Shown here in pieces: positions 27,283 through 37,744 of a DNA stretch of 45,167 nucleotides; positions within the stretch are counted from its first letter, which is position 1, and each line of letters starts with the position of its first letter. Source of the DNA: Sphaerotilus sulfidivorans. Lineage in GTDB: Bacteria; Pseudomonadota; Gammaproteobacteria; Burkholderiales; Burkholderiaceae_C. Under the pieces are notes generated by a model that made no database searches, was not told the origin of the DNA, and saw only the letters and a list, made by a program, of their open reading frames with translations. The translations under genes were made by a program, and so were the position numbers. The stretch is from assembly GCF_013426975.1 (NCBI RefSeq), contig NZ_JACCPY010000031.1, forward strand, positions 1 through 45,167, written 5' to 3'.

Positions 27283-29373
27283 ATGAGCGAACATGACCGC
27301 GGCATGACCGCCTCCCCTTTGTCCGACGAACCGGTGCACGAAGCGGTGCATGAAGCGGTGCACGAGCCCTTCGTGCGCAGCCTCGATGCGCTGGGCCAGT
27401 GGCGCGCGACGCTGGAGGAGCGGGTGCGCGATCTGGCGCGCTTCCTGGGCGAGCAGGGCCTGCTCGACGAGAACGCCGGGGCGCTGCTGGACTCGCTGCG
27501 CCAGCGCCTGGCCGGCGAGAAGCTGGTGGTGGCCTTCGTCGCCGAGTTCTCGCGCGGCAAGTCCGAGCTGATCAACGCGATCTTCTTCGCCGATGCCGGC
27601 CGGCGCATCATGCCGGCCTCGCCGGGGCGCACCACGATGTGCCCGGTCGAGCTGGGCTGGGATCCGGAGGATGCGCCGGGGCTGGCGCTGCTGCCGATCG
27701 AGACCCGGCTGGAAGGCGCCTCGCTGACCGAGCTGCGGGCGCAGCCGCAGCTCTGGCGCCGCGTGCCGATCGATGCCGGTGATCCGGCCGCGCTGGCGCA
27801 GGCGCTCGACGCGGTGCGCGGCGTGCGTGCGGCCAGCCTCGACGAGGCCCGCCAGCTCGGCTTCTGGGACGACGAGCAGCCGGCCGACAACCCGCCGCTG
27901 CGGCCCGATGGCCAGGTCGAGATCCCGCTGTGGCGCCATGCGCTGATCAATGTGCCGCATCCGCTGCTCAAGCGCGGTCTGGTGGTGCTCGACACGCCGG
28001 GTCTGAACGCGATCGGCGCCGAGCCCGAGCTCACCGTCGGGCTGCTGCCCAATGCGCATGTGGTGGTCTTCGTGCTGGGGGCGGACACCGGCGTGACCCG
28101 CTCCGACCTCGAGATCTGGCGCGACCATCTGGCCTCGCAGGCGCTGACCCGCTATGTGGTGCTGAACAAGATCGATGCGCTGATCGATCCGCTGTCGCCG
28201 CCCGAGCACAGCCAGGCGCAGATCGCCCTGCAGTGCGAGCAGGTGGCGCGCACGCTGGAGATCGCGCCGGAGCGGGTCTTTCCGCTGTCGGCGCGCCAGG
28301 CGCTGGCCGGCCGGGTCTCGGGCGATGCGCAGGCGCTGGCCGACAGCCGGCTGCCGGCGCTGGAGCAGGCGCTGGCGCAGCAGCTGCTGCCCGAGCGCCG
28401 CACGGTGCTCGAGCGCATGACGCTCGAGGCGCTCGACGCGATCCGCGAGCAGATCCTGCGCGGTCTGCTCGACCTGCGCCGCCAGCTCGCCGAGCAGATC
28501 CAGGAGCTCGACGGCCTGCGGGGCAAGAACAGCGGCAAGGTCCGGCTGATGCTGCAGCGGGTGACGGCCGAGACGAACGAGTTCGAGCAGTGCACCGCCC
28601 AGATCCAGGCGCTGCGGCTGGTGCATGCCCGCGCGCTCAAGGCCGCGATGGCGCCGCTGGCCGGCGACGCGCTGCGCCGCCAGGTCGACGCGATGATCGG
28701 CTCGATCCGCGACTCCTTCCTGAAGCTGGGCGCGCGGCGCTCCTACACCCAGCTGTTCGCCGCGCTGCGCGGGGTGCTCGATTCGGCGCAGCAGCAGGGC
28801 AGCGATCTGCGCGATCTGCTGTCGGCCTCCTGCAACCGGCTCAACACCGAGTTCGGCTTCAGCCTGATGCTGCCGCCGGCGCCGGAGCTGGCGCGCTTCC
28901 GCGACGATCTGGCGCTGATCGAGCGCAACTACATCCAGTACCTTGGCCTGACGCAGGCGGTGCGGCTGGCGCAGCCGCGTTTCCTCGAGCAGTTCCGCCG
29001 CATGCTGATGTCGCGCCTGCGTGCGGTCTTCGAGGGGGCGGCCGGCGAGATCGAGCTGTGGAGCCGCACGGTGTCGGGCCAGATCGACGCGCAGCTGCGC
29101 GAGCGGCGCAAGTCCTTCAAGCGCCGACGCGAGTCGCTCGAGCGCATCCGCCTGGCGGCCGACCAGCTCGACACCCGGCTGGCCGAGCTGTCGGCGCAGG
29201 ACCAGCGCCTGGCCACCACCGAGGTGCGGCTGCAGGCGCTCGACGACCGGGTGCGCCGCGCCGCCACCCGCCACGAGCTGGCGCTGCCCAGCGACTTCTC
29301 CCCGCTGTCGCGGCCGATGCCGCTGGCCCCGGCTGCGGCGCCCGTGCCTGCCGTGGTGACCGGCGATGCCTGA
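27283..29373 (+). CDS. Dynamin-like GTPase
   Basis: A 696-residue dynamin-family protein. The GTPase domain has the P-loop EFSRGKSELINAIFF near residues 88-102, a switch-region Thr in SPGRTTMCPVEL, G3 DTPGLNAIG near 237 and G4 NKIDALIDP near 295. A long helical stalk follows (about 380-680) with coiled-coil stretches (RRKSFKRRRESLERIRLA, LQALDDRVRRAATRHEL). Bacterial dynamin-like proteins act on membranes; nothing here shows the target. The N terminus has a VHEA tripled repeat. Its 3' end overlaps mutY by 8 bp, so the two are translationally linked. Three in-frame ATGs occur within the first 30 bases or so, and the true start is uncertain. Confidence 0.88.
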   Translation: MSEHDRGMTASPLSDEPVHEAVHEAVHEPFVRSLDALGQWRATLEERVRDLARFLGEQGLLDENAGALLDSLRQRLAGEKLVVAFVAEFSRGKSELINAIFFADAGRRIMPASPGRTTMCPVELGWDPEDAPGLALLPIETRLEGASLTELRAQPQLWRRVPIDAGDPAALAQALDAVRGVRAASLDEARQLGFWDDEQPADNPPLRPDGQVEIPLWRHALINVPHPLLKRGLVVLDTPGLNAIGAEPELTVGLLPNAHVVVFVLGADTGVTRSDLEIWRDHLASQALTRYVVLNKIDALIDPLSPPEHSQAQIALQCEQVARTLEIAPERVFPLSARQALAGRVSGDAQALADSRLPALEQALAQQLLPERRTVLERMTLEALDAIREQILRGLLDLRRQLAEQIQELDGLRGKNSGKVRLMLQRVTAETNEFEQCTAQIQALRLVHARALKAAMAPLAGDALRRQVDAMIGSIRDSFLKLGARRSYTQLFAALRGVLDSAQQQGSDLRDLLSASCNRLNTEFGFSLMLPPAPELARFRDDLALIERNYIQYLGLTQAVRLAQPRFLEQFRRMLMSRLRAVFEGAAGEIELWSRTVSGQIDAQLRERRKSFKRRRESLERIRLAADQLDTRLAELSAQDQRLATTEVRLQALDDRVRRAATRHELALPSDFSPLSRPMPLAPAAAPVPAVVTGDA
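27333..27368 (+). repeat. Three tandem 12-bp units in the dynamin-like gene
   Basis: A GGTGCAYGAAGC-type unit is repeated three times in a row, encoding VHEA-VHEA-VHEP near residue 18. The unit is a multiple of 3, so slippage keeps the frame. It probably varies between strains. Confidence 0.8.
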
Positions 29374-30454
29374 GCGGCTGTCCTCCCTGCTGGTGGACTG
29401 GCAGCGCAGCCACGGCCGCCATGCGCTGCCGTGGCAGAACACCCGCGATCCCTACCGCGTCTGGCTGTCGGAAATCATGCTGCAGCAGACCCAGGTCAGC
29501 ACGGTGCTGGGCTACTACGAGCGTTTTCTGGCGCGGTTTCCCGATGTGCGCGCGCTGGCCGCGGCGCCGCAGGACGATGTGCTGGCGCTGTGGAGCGGGC
29601 TGGGCTACTACAGCCGCGCGCGCAACCTGCACCGCTGCGCGCAGCAGGTGGTCGAGCGCCACGGCGGCGACTTCCCGCGCAGCGCCGCCGCGCTGGCCGA
29701 GCTGCCGGGCATCGGCCGCTCGACCGCGGCGGCGGTCGCGTCCTTCTGCTTCGGCGAGCGGGTGGCGATTCTCGACGGCAATGTGCGCCGGGTGCTGTCG
29801 CGCGTGCTGGCCTTCGAGGGCGATCTGGCGCAGGCGGCGCAGGAGCGCGCGCTGTGGGACCGCGCCACCGCGCTGCTGCCCGAGGATGCGGCCGACATGC
29901 CCGCCTACACCCAGGGCCTGATGGATCTGGGCGCGACGCTGTGCATGCCGCGCCGCGCCGACTGCCTGCTGTGCCCGTGGCAGGCCCCGTGCCGGGCGCG
30001 CGCGCAGGGCCGGGAGCTGGACTTCCCGGTGCGCACCCGCAAGCTCAAGCGCGGCCGGCGCGAGAGCTGGTGCCTGTGGCTGCGCACGCCGCAGGCGGTG
30101 TGGCTGCAGCAGCGGCCCGACAGCGGCATCTGGGCCGGACTGTGGACGCCGCCGATGTTCGACGACGCGGCCGCGCTCGAGGCGGCGGTCGGTCGGCTCG
30201 GCGCGGGGCCGGCGCAGGCGCTGCCGTCCTTCGTGCATGTGCTGACGCATCTGGACTGGACGCTGCATCCGTGCCGGGTCGAGCTGGGCGCTGCGCTGCA
30301 GGCCTGCGAGCCGGGGCAGGAGCTGCCGCCGGCACCGCTGCCGGAGCTGGCGCCCGGACGCTGGTGGCGCCATGACGAGCTGGCGACGATCGGACTGCCC
30401 GCGCCGCTGCGCCGGCTGATTCAGCCACCGACTCAGCCGCCGACGATGCCGTGA
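29366..30454 (+). CDS. mutY: A/G-specific adenine glycosylase
   Basis: A 362-residue glycosylase that removes adenine mispaired with 8-oxoguanine. Motifs: LPWQNTRDPYRVWLSEIMLQ with the catalytic Glu and QQTQV, the helix-hairpin-helix LPGIGRSTAAAVASF, DGNVRRVLSR with the catalytic Asp, and the 4Fe-4S loop CMPRRADCLLCPWQAPC from residue 193. The C-terminal NUDIX-like domain recognises 8-oxoG (LQQRPDSGIWAGLWTPP, LTHLDWTLHP). Together with mutM, two genes upstream, it forms the GO repair pair. The start overlaps the dynamin-like gene by 8 bp, and the 3' end overlaps the convergent LON-domain gene by 22 bp. Confidence 0.97.
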   Translation: MPERLSSLLVDWQRSHGRHALPWQNTRDPYRVWLSEIMLQQTQVSTVLGYYERFLARFPDVRALAAAPQDDVLALWSGLGYYSRARNLHRCAQQVVERHGGDFPRSAAALAELPGIGRSTAAAVASFCFGERVAILDGNVRRVLSRVLAFEGDLAQAAQERALWDRATALLPEDAADMPAYTQGLMDLGATLCMPRRADCLLCPWQAPCRARAQGRELDFPVRTRKLKRGRRESWCLWLRTPQAVWLQQRPDSGIWAGLWTPPMFDDAAALEAAVGRLGAGPAQALPSFVHVLTHLDWTLHPCRVELGAALQACEPGQELPPAPLPELAPGRWWRHDELATIGLPAPLRRLIQPPTQPPTMP

Positions 30455-31128
30455 CGGCGCAGGAAGCCGTCGACCAGGCGCAGCCGCGCCAGCGGGTCGG
30501 GCAGCATCATCAGCTTGTGGCGGGTCGCCAGCGGGATCGGCAGGATCTCGCTCCAGCGGTTGGCCAGCCAGCCGGCGTCGTCGAGCCGGTGCGGCATGAA
30601 GAAGGGATGCTGGCCGCGCTGCGCCAGCGTCGCGATCGCGCGGCCGAGCGCGGTGGCGCAGGGCTGCAGCTCAGGGGGCAGTGGCGCCGGCGCGTCCTCG
30701 TCCTGCAGCACCGCATCGGCGCGCCACAGGCCGTCGCTGCCCTGGTGGGCCTGGCCGGCCAGCATGAAGCGGCGCGTGCCACGGCAGCGCACCTGCAGGA
30801 TGCCGGTCTGCTCGCTGTCGCAGTCGACCACCTCGGCCAGGCAGCCCTCGGGCTCGAAGCGCACCGTCTCGCCGTCGCGGCGCACCTCGCCGCCCTGGAT
30901 CAGCGCGACCACGCCGAAGGGCTCGCCGCTGCGCAGGCAGGCGGAGATCAGGTCGAGGTAGCGCACCTCGAACACCCGCAGCGGCAGCAGTCCGCCCGGA
31001 AACAGCACGGTGTCGAGCGGAAACAGCGGCAGCTGCGGCTGCAGGTCCGCGAACAGGCCCGGCGCTGACGGCGCCGGATCGGTGTCCTCCGACAGGAGGG
31101 GGTGTCCGGGGCGGGCGCCGCTGCTCAT
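30433..31128 (-). CDS. LON peptidase substrate-binding-domain protein
   Basis: A 231-residue stand-alone LON N-terminal (PUA-like) domain protein: LPLFPLDTVLFPGGLLPLRV, FEVRYLDLISACLRSGEPFG, GCLAEVVDCDSEQTGILQVR and CRGTRRFMLAG. It has no ATPase or protease domain, so it is not Lon itself; its role in bacteria is unknown. The ATG at 31128 has AAAGG 7 nt upstream. It lies 20 bp after rapZ on the same strand, so it is the last gene of a nadK-recN-rapZ group, and it overlaps the end of mutY. Confidence 0.88.
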   Translation of the reverse strand: MSSGARPGHPLLSEDTDPAPSAPGLFADLQPQLPLFPLDTVLFPGGLLPLRVFEVRYLDLISACLRSGEPFGVVALIQGGEVRRDGETVRFEPEGCLAEVVDCDSEQTGILQVRCRGTRRFMLAGQAHQGSDGLWRADAVLQDEDAPAPLPPELQPCATALGRAIATLAQRGQHPFFMPHRLDDAGWLANRWSEILPIPLATRHKLMMLPDPLARLRLVDGFLRRHGIVGG

Positions 31129-31148
31129 GATGGGCCTTTCTTGCTGCG

Positions 31149-32111
31149 TCAGTGCTGGGCGGCTTCTTTCGCCTCGAGCTCGCGATGTCGCACCAGCGTC
31201 GGGATGCGGTCGCGAAAGCGTGCCGCGAGCTGCTCGACCGAATAGACCGAGCGGTGCTGTCCGCCGGTGCAGCCGATCGCCACCGTCAGGTAGCTGCGCT
31301 GGTCCTGCTCGTAGGCCGGCAGCCAGCGGGCCAGGAAGCCCTCGATCTGCGCCAGCATCTCGGCCACCTCGGGCTGGGCCTGCAGGAACTCGATGACGCC
31401 GGCATCGCGGCCGTTGAGCGCCCGCAGCTCGCGCACGTAGTGGGGATTGGGCAGCACGCGCAGGTCGAACACCAGGTCGGCATCGCGCGGCACGCCGTGC
31501 TTGAACGCGAAGGACTCGAACACCAGCGTCAGCGACGAGTGCGCCGCGCCGACGAGCTGGCGGATCCACGAGCGCAGCTGCGTCGGGCGCAGGTCGCTGG
31601 TGTCGATCACGGTGCTGGCCTCGCGCAGGGGGCTGAGCATCTCGCGCTCGCGCTCGATCGCCTCGCCCAGCGCCGAGCGGGACTGGCCGCCCTGGCCGTC
31701 GTCCTCGCTGGAGAGCGGATGGCGCCGGCGCGTCTCGGAGAAGCGCCGCACCAGCGTCTCGGTGCGCGAGTCCAGGAAGATCATCAGCACCGGCGTGCCT
31801 TCGCGGCGCAGCGTGTCGATCATCGGCAGCAGCTTGGGCAGCGAGCTGGCGGTGCGCACGTCGGCGGCAATCGCCAGGCGGCGATGCGGGTTGCGGCCCT
31901 CCAGCCGGATCAGCTCGGGCAGCAGCTCCGGGGGCAGGTTGTCGACGCAGAAGTAGCCGGCGTCCTCCAGCGCATTGATCGCCACCGACTTGCCCGAGCC
32001 CGAGATGCCCGAGATGAGCACCACCGGTTGCGGTGTCGTGCCGGTGGTGGCGGCGGGCGCGGCGGGCGTGCCGTGCGGATCGGGATCGGGATCGAGTGCG
32101 GCTGCGGTCAT
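31149..32111 (-). CDS. rapZ: RNase adapter / nucleotide-binding protein RapZ
   Basis: A 320-residue protein of the YvcJ/RapZ family. In E. coli it guides RNase E to the small RNA GlmZ; the role in Betaproteobacteria is inferred. It has Walker A GISGSGKS at 35-42, EDAGYFCVDNLP, MIFLDSRTETLVRRFSETRR, ESFAFKHGVPRDADLVFDLR, LPNPHYV and the C-terminal IGCTGGQHRSVY motif. The first 28 residues are a low-complexity extension compared with E. coli. A common neighbour in Proteobacteria, hprK or the PTS genes, is not seen here. It is 31 bp after recN. Confidence 0.95.
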   Translation of the reverse strand: MTAAALDPDPDPHGTPAAPAATTGTTPQPVVLISGISGSGKSVAINALEDAGYFCVDNLPPELLPELIRLEGRNPHRRLAIAADVRTASSLPKLLPMIDTLRREGTPVLMIFLDSRTETLVRRFSETRRRHPLSSEDDGQGGQSRSALGEAIEREREMLSPLREASTVIDTSDLRPTQLRSWIRQLVGAAHSSLTLVFESFAFKHGVPRDADLVFDLRVLPNPHYVRELRALNGRDAGVIEFLQAQPEVAEMLAQIEGFLARWLPAYEQDQRSYLTVAIGCTGGQHRSVYSVEQLAARFRDRIPTLVRHRELEAKEAAQH

Positions 32112-32142
32112 GTCTCTGGCCTGTGGCTCTGGGCTGGGGTTG

Positions 32143-33852
32143 TCAGGGAACAGTGTCTTTTGCGGCCGGCAGCAAGGCCGCGGCCAGCATGTCCTGGGCG
32201 TGCGCCAGTCCGGCGCCGGAGCCGGACTGGCCGCCGATCATCCGGGCGATCTCGCCGACGCGCTGCGCGCCGGCCACCGGATGGATCTCGCTGCGGGTGC
32301 GGCCGTCCGCGCCGACCGCCTTGCTGACCACCAGATGGGTGTCGGCGCAGGCGGCGACCTGGGCCAGATGGGTCACCGCCAGCACCTGGCAGTCCTGTCC
32401 GAGCTGGCGCATCAGCCGCCCGACGGTGTCGCCGACCGCGCCGCCGACGCCGGAGTCGATCTCGTCGAAGATCAGCGTGCCTGCGCCCAGGCCGCGTGCC
32501 TGCCGGCTGCGGCCGGTGGTGACGGCGATGGCCAGCGCCAGCCGCGAGAGTTCGCCGCCGGAGGCGACCTTGGCCAGCGGCCGCGGCGTGCTGCCGGCGT
32601 GGCCGGCGACCAGGAACTCGATCGACTCCAGGCCATGCGCCTGCGGCTCGGCCAGCGTCTCCAGCGCGATCGCGAAGCGTCCGCCGGCCATGCCGAGCTG
32701 CTGCATCGCGGCGGTCACCGCCTCGGCCAGGCCGGGCGCGGCCGCCTGCCGGCGCGCCGAGACCTGGCGCGCCTGCGCGATGAAGGCCGCCCGCGCGGCC
32801 TCGGCCTGGCGCTGCAGCGTCTCGAGATCGGTGGCGGCATCCAGCTCGGCCAGCTCGGCCTGCCACTGCGCCAGCTGCGCGGCCAGATCCGGCGGCGGGC
32901 AGCGGAAGCGCCGCGCCAGCCCGATCCAGGCCGACAGGCGCGCATCCAGCTCGGCCAGGCGCTCGGGCTCGAGTTCGGTGCGGCGCAGCAGCGCCTGCAG
33001 GCTGCGCGCGGCATCGGCCAGCTGCGCCTGCGCGCCGGCCAGCACCTCGATGACCTCGGCCAGCGCCGGCTCGTAGCCGGCCACCGTCTCCAGCGCCTCG
33101 AGCGCGCGTGCGGCCTGGCTGCTGGCCGCCGCTTCGCCCTCATGGACTGCGTCGACCGACAGCTGCACCGCGTCCAGGATGGCCTGCGCATGGGCCAGGC
33201 GCTGGTGCTCTGCGTTGAGTTCGGGCCATTCGTCCGCGCCCGGCGCCAGACGCTCGACCTCGCCGATCTGCCAGACCAGGCGCTCGCGCTCGCGTTCGCG
33301 CTCGGCGCCCAGGCGCTCGGCGGCCTCCAGCCGTGCGAGCTGCTCGCGCCAGCGCTGCCAGGCCAGCAGCATCGGGCCGGTGTCGACCTCGGCATGGTCG
33401 TCGAGCCACTGGCGCACCGCCGCCGGCCGGGTCAGGCTCTGCCAGGCGTGCTGGCCGTGGATGTCGACCAGATGCTCGGCCGTCTCGCGCAGCTGCGCGA
33501 CGGTGGCGGCGCTGCCGTTGATCCACGCGCGGCTCTTGCCCTGCGCGTCGATCGTGCGGCGCAGCAGCAGCGTCGCCGCACCGGCCTCGTCGGCCGCGGC
33601 CAGTCCGGCCTCGTCGAGCCAGGCGGCCAGCGCCGGCGGCACCGGCTCGAACTCGGCGGCGATCTCGGCGCGGCTCTCGCCCTCGCGGACCACGCCGGCG
33701 TCGCCCCGGCCGCCCAGCACGATCTGCAGCGCGTCGATCAGGATGGACTTGCCTGCGCCCGTCTCTCCGGTCAGCACCGCGAAGCCGGGGCCGAAGTCGA
33801 CGTCGAGACGGCTGACGATGACGAAGTTGCTCAGGGACAGCCGGCGCAGCAT
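32143..33852 (-). CDS. recN: DNA repair protein RecN
   Basis: A 569-residue SMC-like ATPase for double-strand-break repair. Walker A GETGAGKS is at 29-36 after [34 protein letters not shown]-type residues read VDIHGQHAWQSLTRP. A long coiled-coil region occupies about 160-370, then the signature ASGGELSRLALAI, LIFDEIDSGVGGAVGDTVG (Walker B) and AVTHLAQVAACADTHLVV. The start overlaps the nadK stop by one base (TGATG), giving translational coupling. Length is normal for the family. nadK-recN pairing is standard. Confidence 0.97.
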   Translation of the reverse strand: MLRRLSLSNFVIVSRLDVDFGPGFAVLTGETGAGKSILIDALQIVLGGRGDAGVVREGESRAEIAAEFEPVPPALAAWLDEAGLAAADEAGAATLLLRRTIDAQGKSRAWINGSAATVAQLRETAEHLVDIHGQHAWQSLTRPAAVRQWLDDHAEVDTGPMLLAWQRWREQLARLEAAERLGAERERERERLVWQIGEVERLAPGADEWPELNAEHQRLAHAQAILDAVQLSVDAVHEGEAAASSQAARALEALETVAGYEPALAEVIEVLAGAQAQLADAARSLQALLRRTELEPERLAELDARLSAWIGLARRFRCPPPDLAAQLAQWQAELAELDAATDLETLQRQAEAARAAFIAQARQVSARRQAAAPGLAEAVTAAMQQLGMAGGRFAIALETLAEPQAHGLESIEFLVAGHAGSTPRPLAKVASGGELSRLALAIAVTTGRSRQARGLGAGTLIFDEIDSGVGGAVGDTVGRLMRQLGQDCQVLAVTHLAQVAACADTHLVVSKAVGADGRTRSEIHPVAGAQRVGEIARMIGGQSGSGAGLAHAQDMLAAALLPAAKDTVP

Positions 33853-34742
33853 CACTGGCCTCCGTCGCCGGGCAGTGCGCCCTCGTTCCAGTGCAGCTTG
33901 CGACGCAGCGTCGCGTAGTAGTTCCATCCGCGCGGATGAAGGAAGCGCACGCGGTGGTCGGAGCGCCGCACGGTGATGCGGTCGCCGATGAGCAGGCTGG
34001 CCAGCGATTGCATGTCGAAATTGACGGAAGGCTCGCGTGCCGAGACGATCTCGACGCTGATGCGCCCGTTGTCGGGCACGACGATGGGGCGGTTGGAGAG
34101 CATGTGCGGCGCGATCGGCACGATCAGCCAGCCGGCCACGCCCGGGTGCAGGATCGGGCCGCCGGCCGACAGCGCATAGGCGGTCGATCCGGTCGGCGAG
34201 GAGATGATCAGGCCGTCGGCGCGGAAGTTGGCGACGAACTGGTCGTCGACCTCCACGCGCAGCTCGACCATCGAGGTGGTGCCGCTGCGCAGCACCACGT
34301 CGTTCATCGCCACCGCCTCGTAGATCGACTCGCCGTCGCGCAGCACGCCGCCTTCGAGCATCGCGCGGTGCTCTTCCTCGTAGTCGCCGGCGACGATGGC
34401 CTTGAGCGCGTGCAGCACCTGCGCCACCGGAATGTCGGTGATGAAGCCCAGCCGGCCCTGGTTGACGCCGACCATCGGCACGCCGTAGCGCGCCAGCGTG
34501 CGCGCGATGCCCAGCATGGTGCCGTCGCCGCCGACGACGATGGCGATGTCGCAGGTCTGGCCGAGTTCGTCGGGCGTCAGCGCCGGATAGCCGGCCAGGC
34601 CGGTGTTGTGCGCGGTCTCGATCTCGACCGAGACCTCCAGGCCGCGCCGGGTCAGCAGGTGGGCGATCTCCTCGAGCAGCGGCCGCATGCCCCGGGCCTG
34701 GTACTTGCCGATGAGCGCGGCATGACGGAATCGGCTGATCAT
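33852..34742 (-). CDS. nadK: NAD kinase
   Basis: A 296-residue ATP-dependent NAD kinase that makes NADP. Motifs: [15 protein letters not shown] with GGDGT at 71-75, [41 protein letters not shown] and [15 protein letters not shown]. The ATG at 34742 is preferred over an in-frame GTG at 34748. TGTAAT on the minus strand (34756-34751) ends 8 nt before the ATG, and no Shine-Dalgarno is present, so the mRNA may be leaderless. It is divergent from hrcA and coupled to recN. Confidence 0.96.
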   Translation of the reverse strand: MISRFRHAALIGKYQARGMRPLLEEIAHLLTRRGLEVSVEIETAHNTGLAGYPALTPDELGQTCDIAIVVGGDGTMLGIARTLARYGVPMVGVNQGRLGFITDIPVAQVLHALKAIVAGDYEEEHRAMLEGGVLRDGESIYEAVAMNDVVLRSGTTSMVELRVEVDDQFVANFRADGLIISSPTGSTAYALSAGGPILHPGVAGWLIVPIAPHMLSNRPIVVPDNGRISVEIVSAREPSVNFDMQSLASLLIGDRITVRRSDHRVRFLHPRGWNYYATLRRKLHWNEGALPGDGGQ

Positions 34743-34750
34743 GGGCACAA

Positions 34751-34756
34751 ATTACA
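34751..34756 (-). promoter_or_regulatory. -10-like TGTAAT before nadK
   Basis: TGTAAT on the minus strand, preceded by TGG, ends 8 nt before the nadK ATG. No clear -35 is found at 16-18 bp. There is no Shine-Dalgarno, so it suits a leaderless transcript for nadK-recN. Confidence 0.4.
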
Positions 34757-34828
34757 CCACAGCACTTTGACAGTCCGCGCCGCGCCCCCATCGTCATGAA
34801 CGTCGGCGTTCCCTGCGCGCCTCCACCC

Positions 34829-34834
34829 TACAAT
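34829..34834 (+). promoter_or_regulatory. -10-like TACAAT before hrcA
   Basis: TACAAT ends 10 nt before the hrcA ATG (34845), leaving room for only a few untranslated bases. No Shine-Dalgarno, no good -35, and no CIRCE inverted repeat were seen in the 102-bp nadK-hrcA gap. Confidence 0.45.
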
Positions 34835-34844
34835 CGGTTTCACC

Positions 34845-35861
34845 ATGATGGATGACCGTTCGAAGCTGCTGCTGAAGACGCTGGTCGAGCGCTACATCGC
34901 CGACGGCCAGCCGGTGGGGTCGCGCACGCTGTCGAAGACCTCCGGGCTGGAGCTGTCGCCGGCGACGATCCGCAATGTCATGGCCGACCTGGAGGAGCTG
35001 GGCCTGATCGCCAGCCCGCACACCTCGGCCGGGCGCATCCCGACCGCGCGCGGCTACCGCGTCTTCGTCGACACCATGCTGACGGTGCGACCGGCGCAGC
35101 TCTCCTTCGAGGATTCCGCGATCGCGCCGCTGCAGCCCGACCAGCCCCAGCGCGTCATCGCCAGCGCGGCGCATCTGCTGTCCAACCTGTCGCACTTCGT
35201 CGGCGTGGTGACCGCGCCGCGCAAGGCCGGCGTGTTCCGCCACATCGAGTTCCTGCGTCTGGCCGAGCGCCGGGTGCTGCTGATCCTGGTCGCCGCCGAC
35301 GGCGACGTGCAGAACCGGGTGCTGTTCACCGCGCAGGACTACAGCCCGTCGCAGCTGCTCGAGGCCTCCAACTACCTCAACGCGCACTACGCCGGCCTGA
35401 CGATCGACGAGGTGCGTGAGCGGCTGCAGGGCGAGGTCGACCGCCTGCGCGTGGAGATCGCCACGCTGATGCAGGCCGCGGTGCAGGCCGGCAGCGAGGC
35501 CGCCAGCGACGAGGCCGCGCAGGTGGTGGTCTCCGGCGAGCGCAACCTGCTCGAGGTCAGCGACTTCGGCAACGATCTGGGCTCGCTGCGCAAGATGTTC
35601 GACCTGTTCGAGCAAAAGACGCAGCTCATGCGCCTGCTCGACGGCTCCAGCCGCGCCGAGGGCGTGCGCATCTACATCGGCGGCGAGAGCGGCGTGGTCC
35701 CGATCGAGGACCTGTCGGTGGTCTCGGCGCCCTACGAGGTCGACGGCCAGGTGGTGGGCACGCTGGGCGTCATCGGCCCGACCCGCATGGCCTACGACCG
35801 CATGATCCAGATCGTCGACATCACCGCGCGCATGGTCGGGCAGGCGCTGAGCCAGAAGTAA
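34845..35861 (+). CDS. hrcA: Heat-inducible transcription repressor HrcA
   Basis: A 338-residue repressor that binds CIRCE elements of chaperone operons and is kept active by GroEL. The N-terminal winged helix has [38 protein letters not shown] and [20 protein letters not shown]. The rest has the GAF-like dimer domain ([34 protein letters not shown]). Length and motifs are complete. It is transcribed away from nadK; the tRNA gene follows 56 bp downstream. In many Burkholderiales hemH follows hrcA; here the accessory island takes that place. Confidence 0.97.
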   Translation: MMDDRSKLLLKTLVERYIADGQPVGSRTLSKTSGLELSPATIRNVMADLEELGLIASPHTSAGRIPTARGYRVFVDTMLTVRPAQLSFEDSAIAPLQPDQPQRVIASAAHLLSNLSHFVGVVTAPRKAGVFRHIEFLRLAERRVLLILVAADGDVQNRVLFTAQDYSPSQLLEASNYLNAHYAGLTIDEVRERLQGEVDRLRVEIATLMQAAVQAGSEAASDEAAQVVVSGERNLLEVSDFGNDLGSLRKMFDLFEQKTQLMRLLDGSSRAEGVRIYIGGESGVVPIEDLSVVSAPYEVDGQVVGTLGVIGPTRMAYDRMIQIVDITARMVGQALSQK

Positions 35862-35900
35862 TGCACACCGCCTGAAACCGCAAAGCGCTGCCGCAACCAC

Positions 35901-35906
35901 TACAAT
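35901..35906 (+). promoter_or_regulatory. -10-like TACAAT of the tRNA gene
   Basis: TACAAT ends 11 nt before the tRNA 5' end, a suitable distance for a tRNA promoter. No clear -35 lies 17 bp upstream. Confidence 0.5.
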
Positions 35907-35917
35907 CGCGCTCCCAC

Positions 35918-35996
<79 letters not shown>

Positions 35997-36003
35997 ATCA
36001 AAT

Positions 36004-36045
36004 CAAGGGGTTAGCGCGGTGTCGTGCTGACCCCTTGGTGTTTTT
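36004..36045 (+). terminator. Rho-independent terminator after the tRNA
   Basis: CAAGGGGT (36004-36011) pairs with ACCCCTTG (36030-36037); a U-G wobble and AGC/GCT extend the stem to 12 pairs. A T-run at 36041-36045 follows closely. It begins 7 nt past the tRNA CCA. Confidence 0.85.
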
Positions 36046-36082
36046 GGAGGATCTGCAGGCGTCCTGCCGGCACGAAGGAGCC

Positions 36083-36098
36083 AGCGCGCCGGCGCGCT
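36083..36098. promoter_or_regulatory. 16-bp perfect palindrome before hsdM
   Basis: AGCGCGCCGGCGCGCT is a perfect dyad that ends 17 bp before the hsdM start codon. It could be an operator for control of the restriction system, or chance in GC-rich DNA. Confidence 0.35.
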
Positions 36099-36115
36099 GA
36101 TTCACCAGTGACCGA

Positions 36116-37733
<1,618 letters not shown>

Positions 37734-37744
<11 letters not shown>

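Noticed and set aside
34743-34844. CIRCE operator for autoregulation of hrcA
   Set aside because: The TTAGCACTC-N9-GAGTGCTAA dyad was looked for in the nadK-hrcA gap and is not present.
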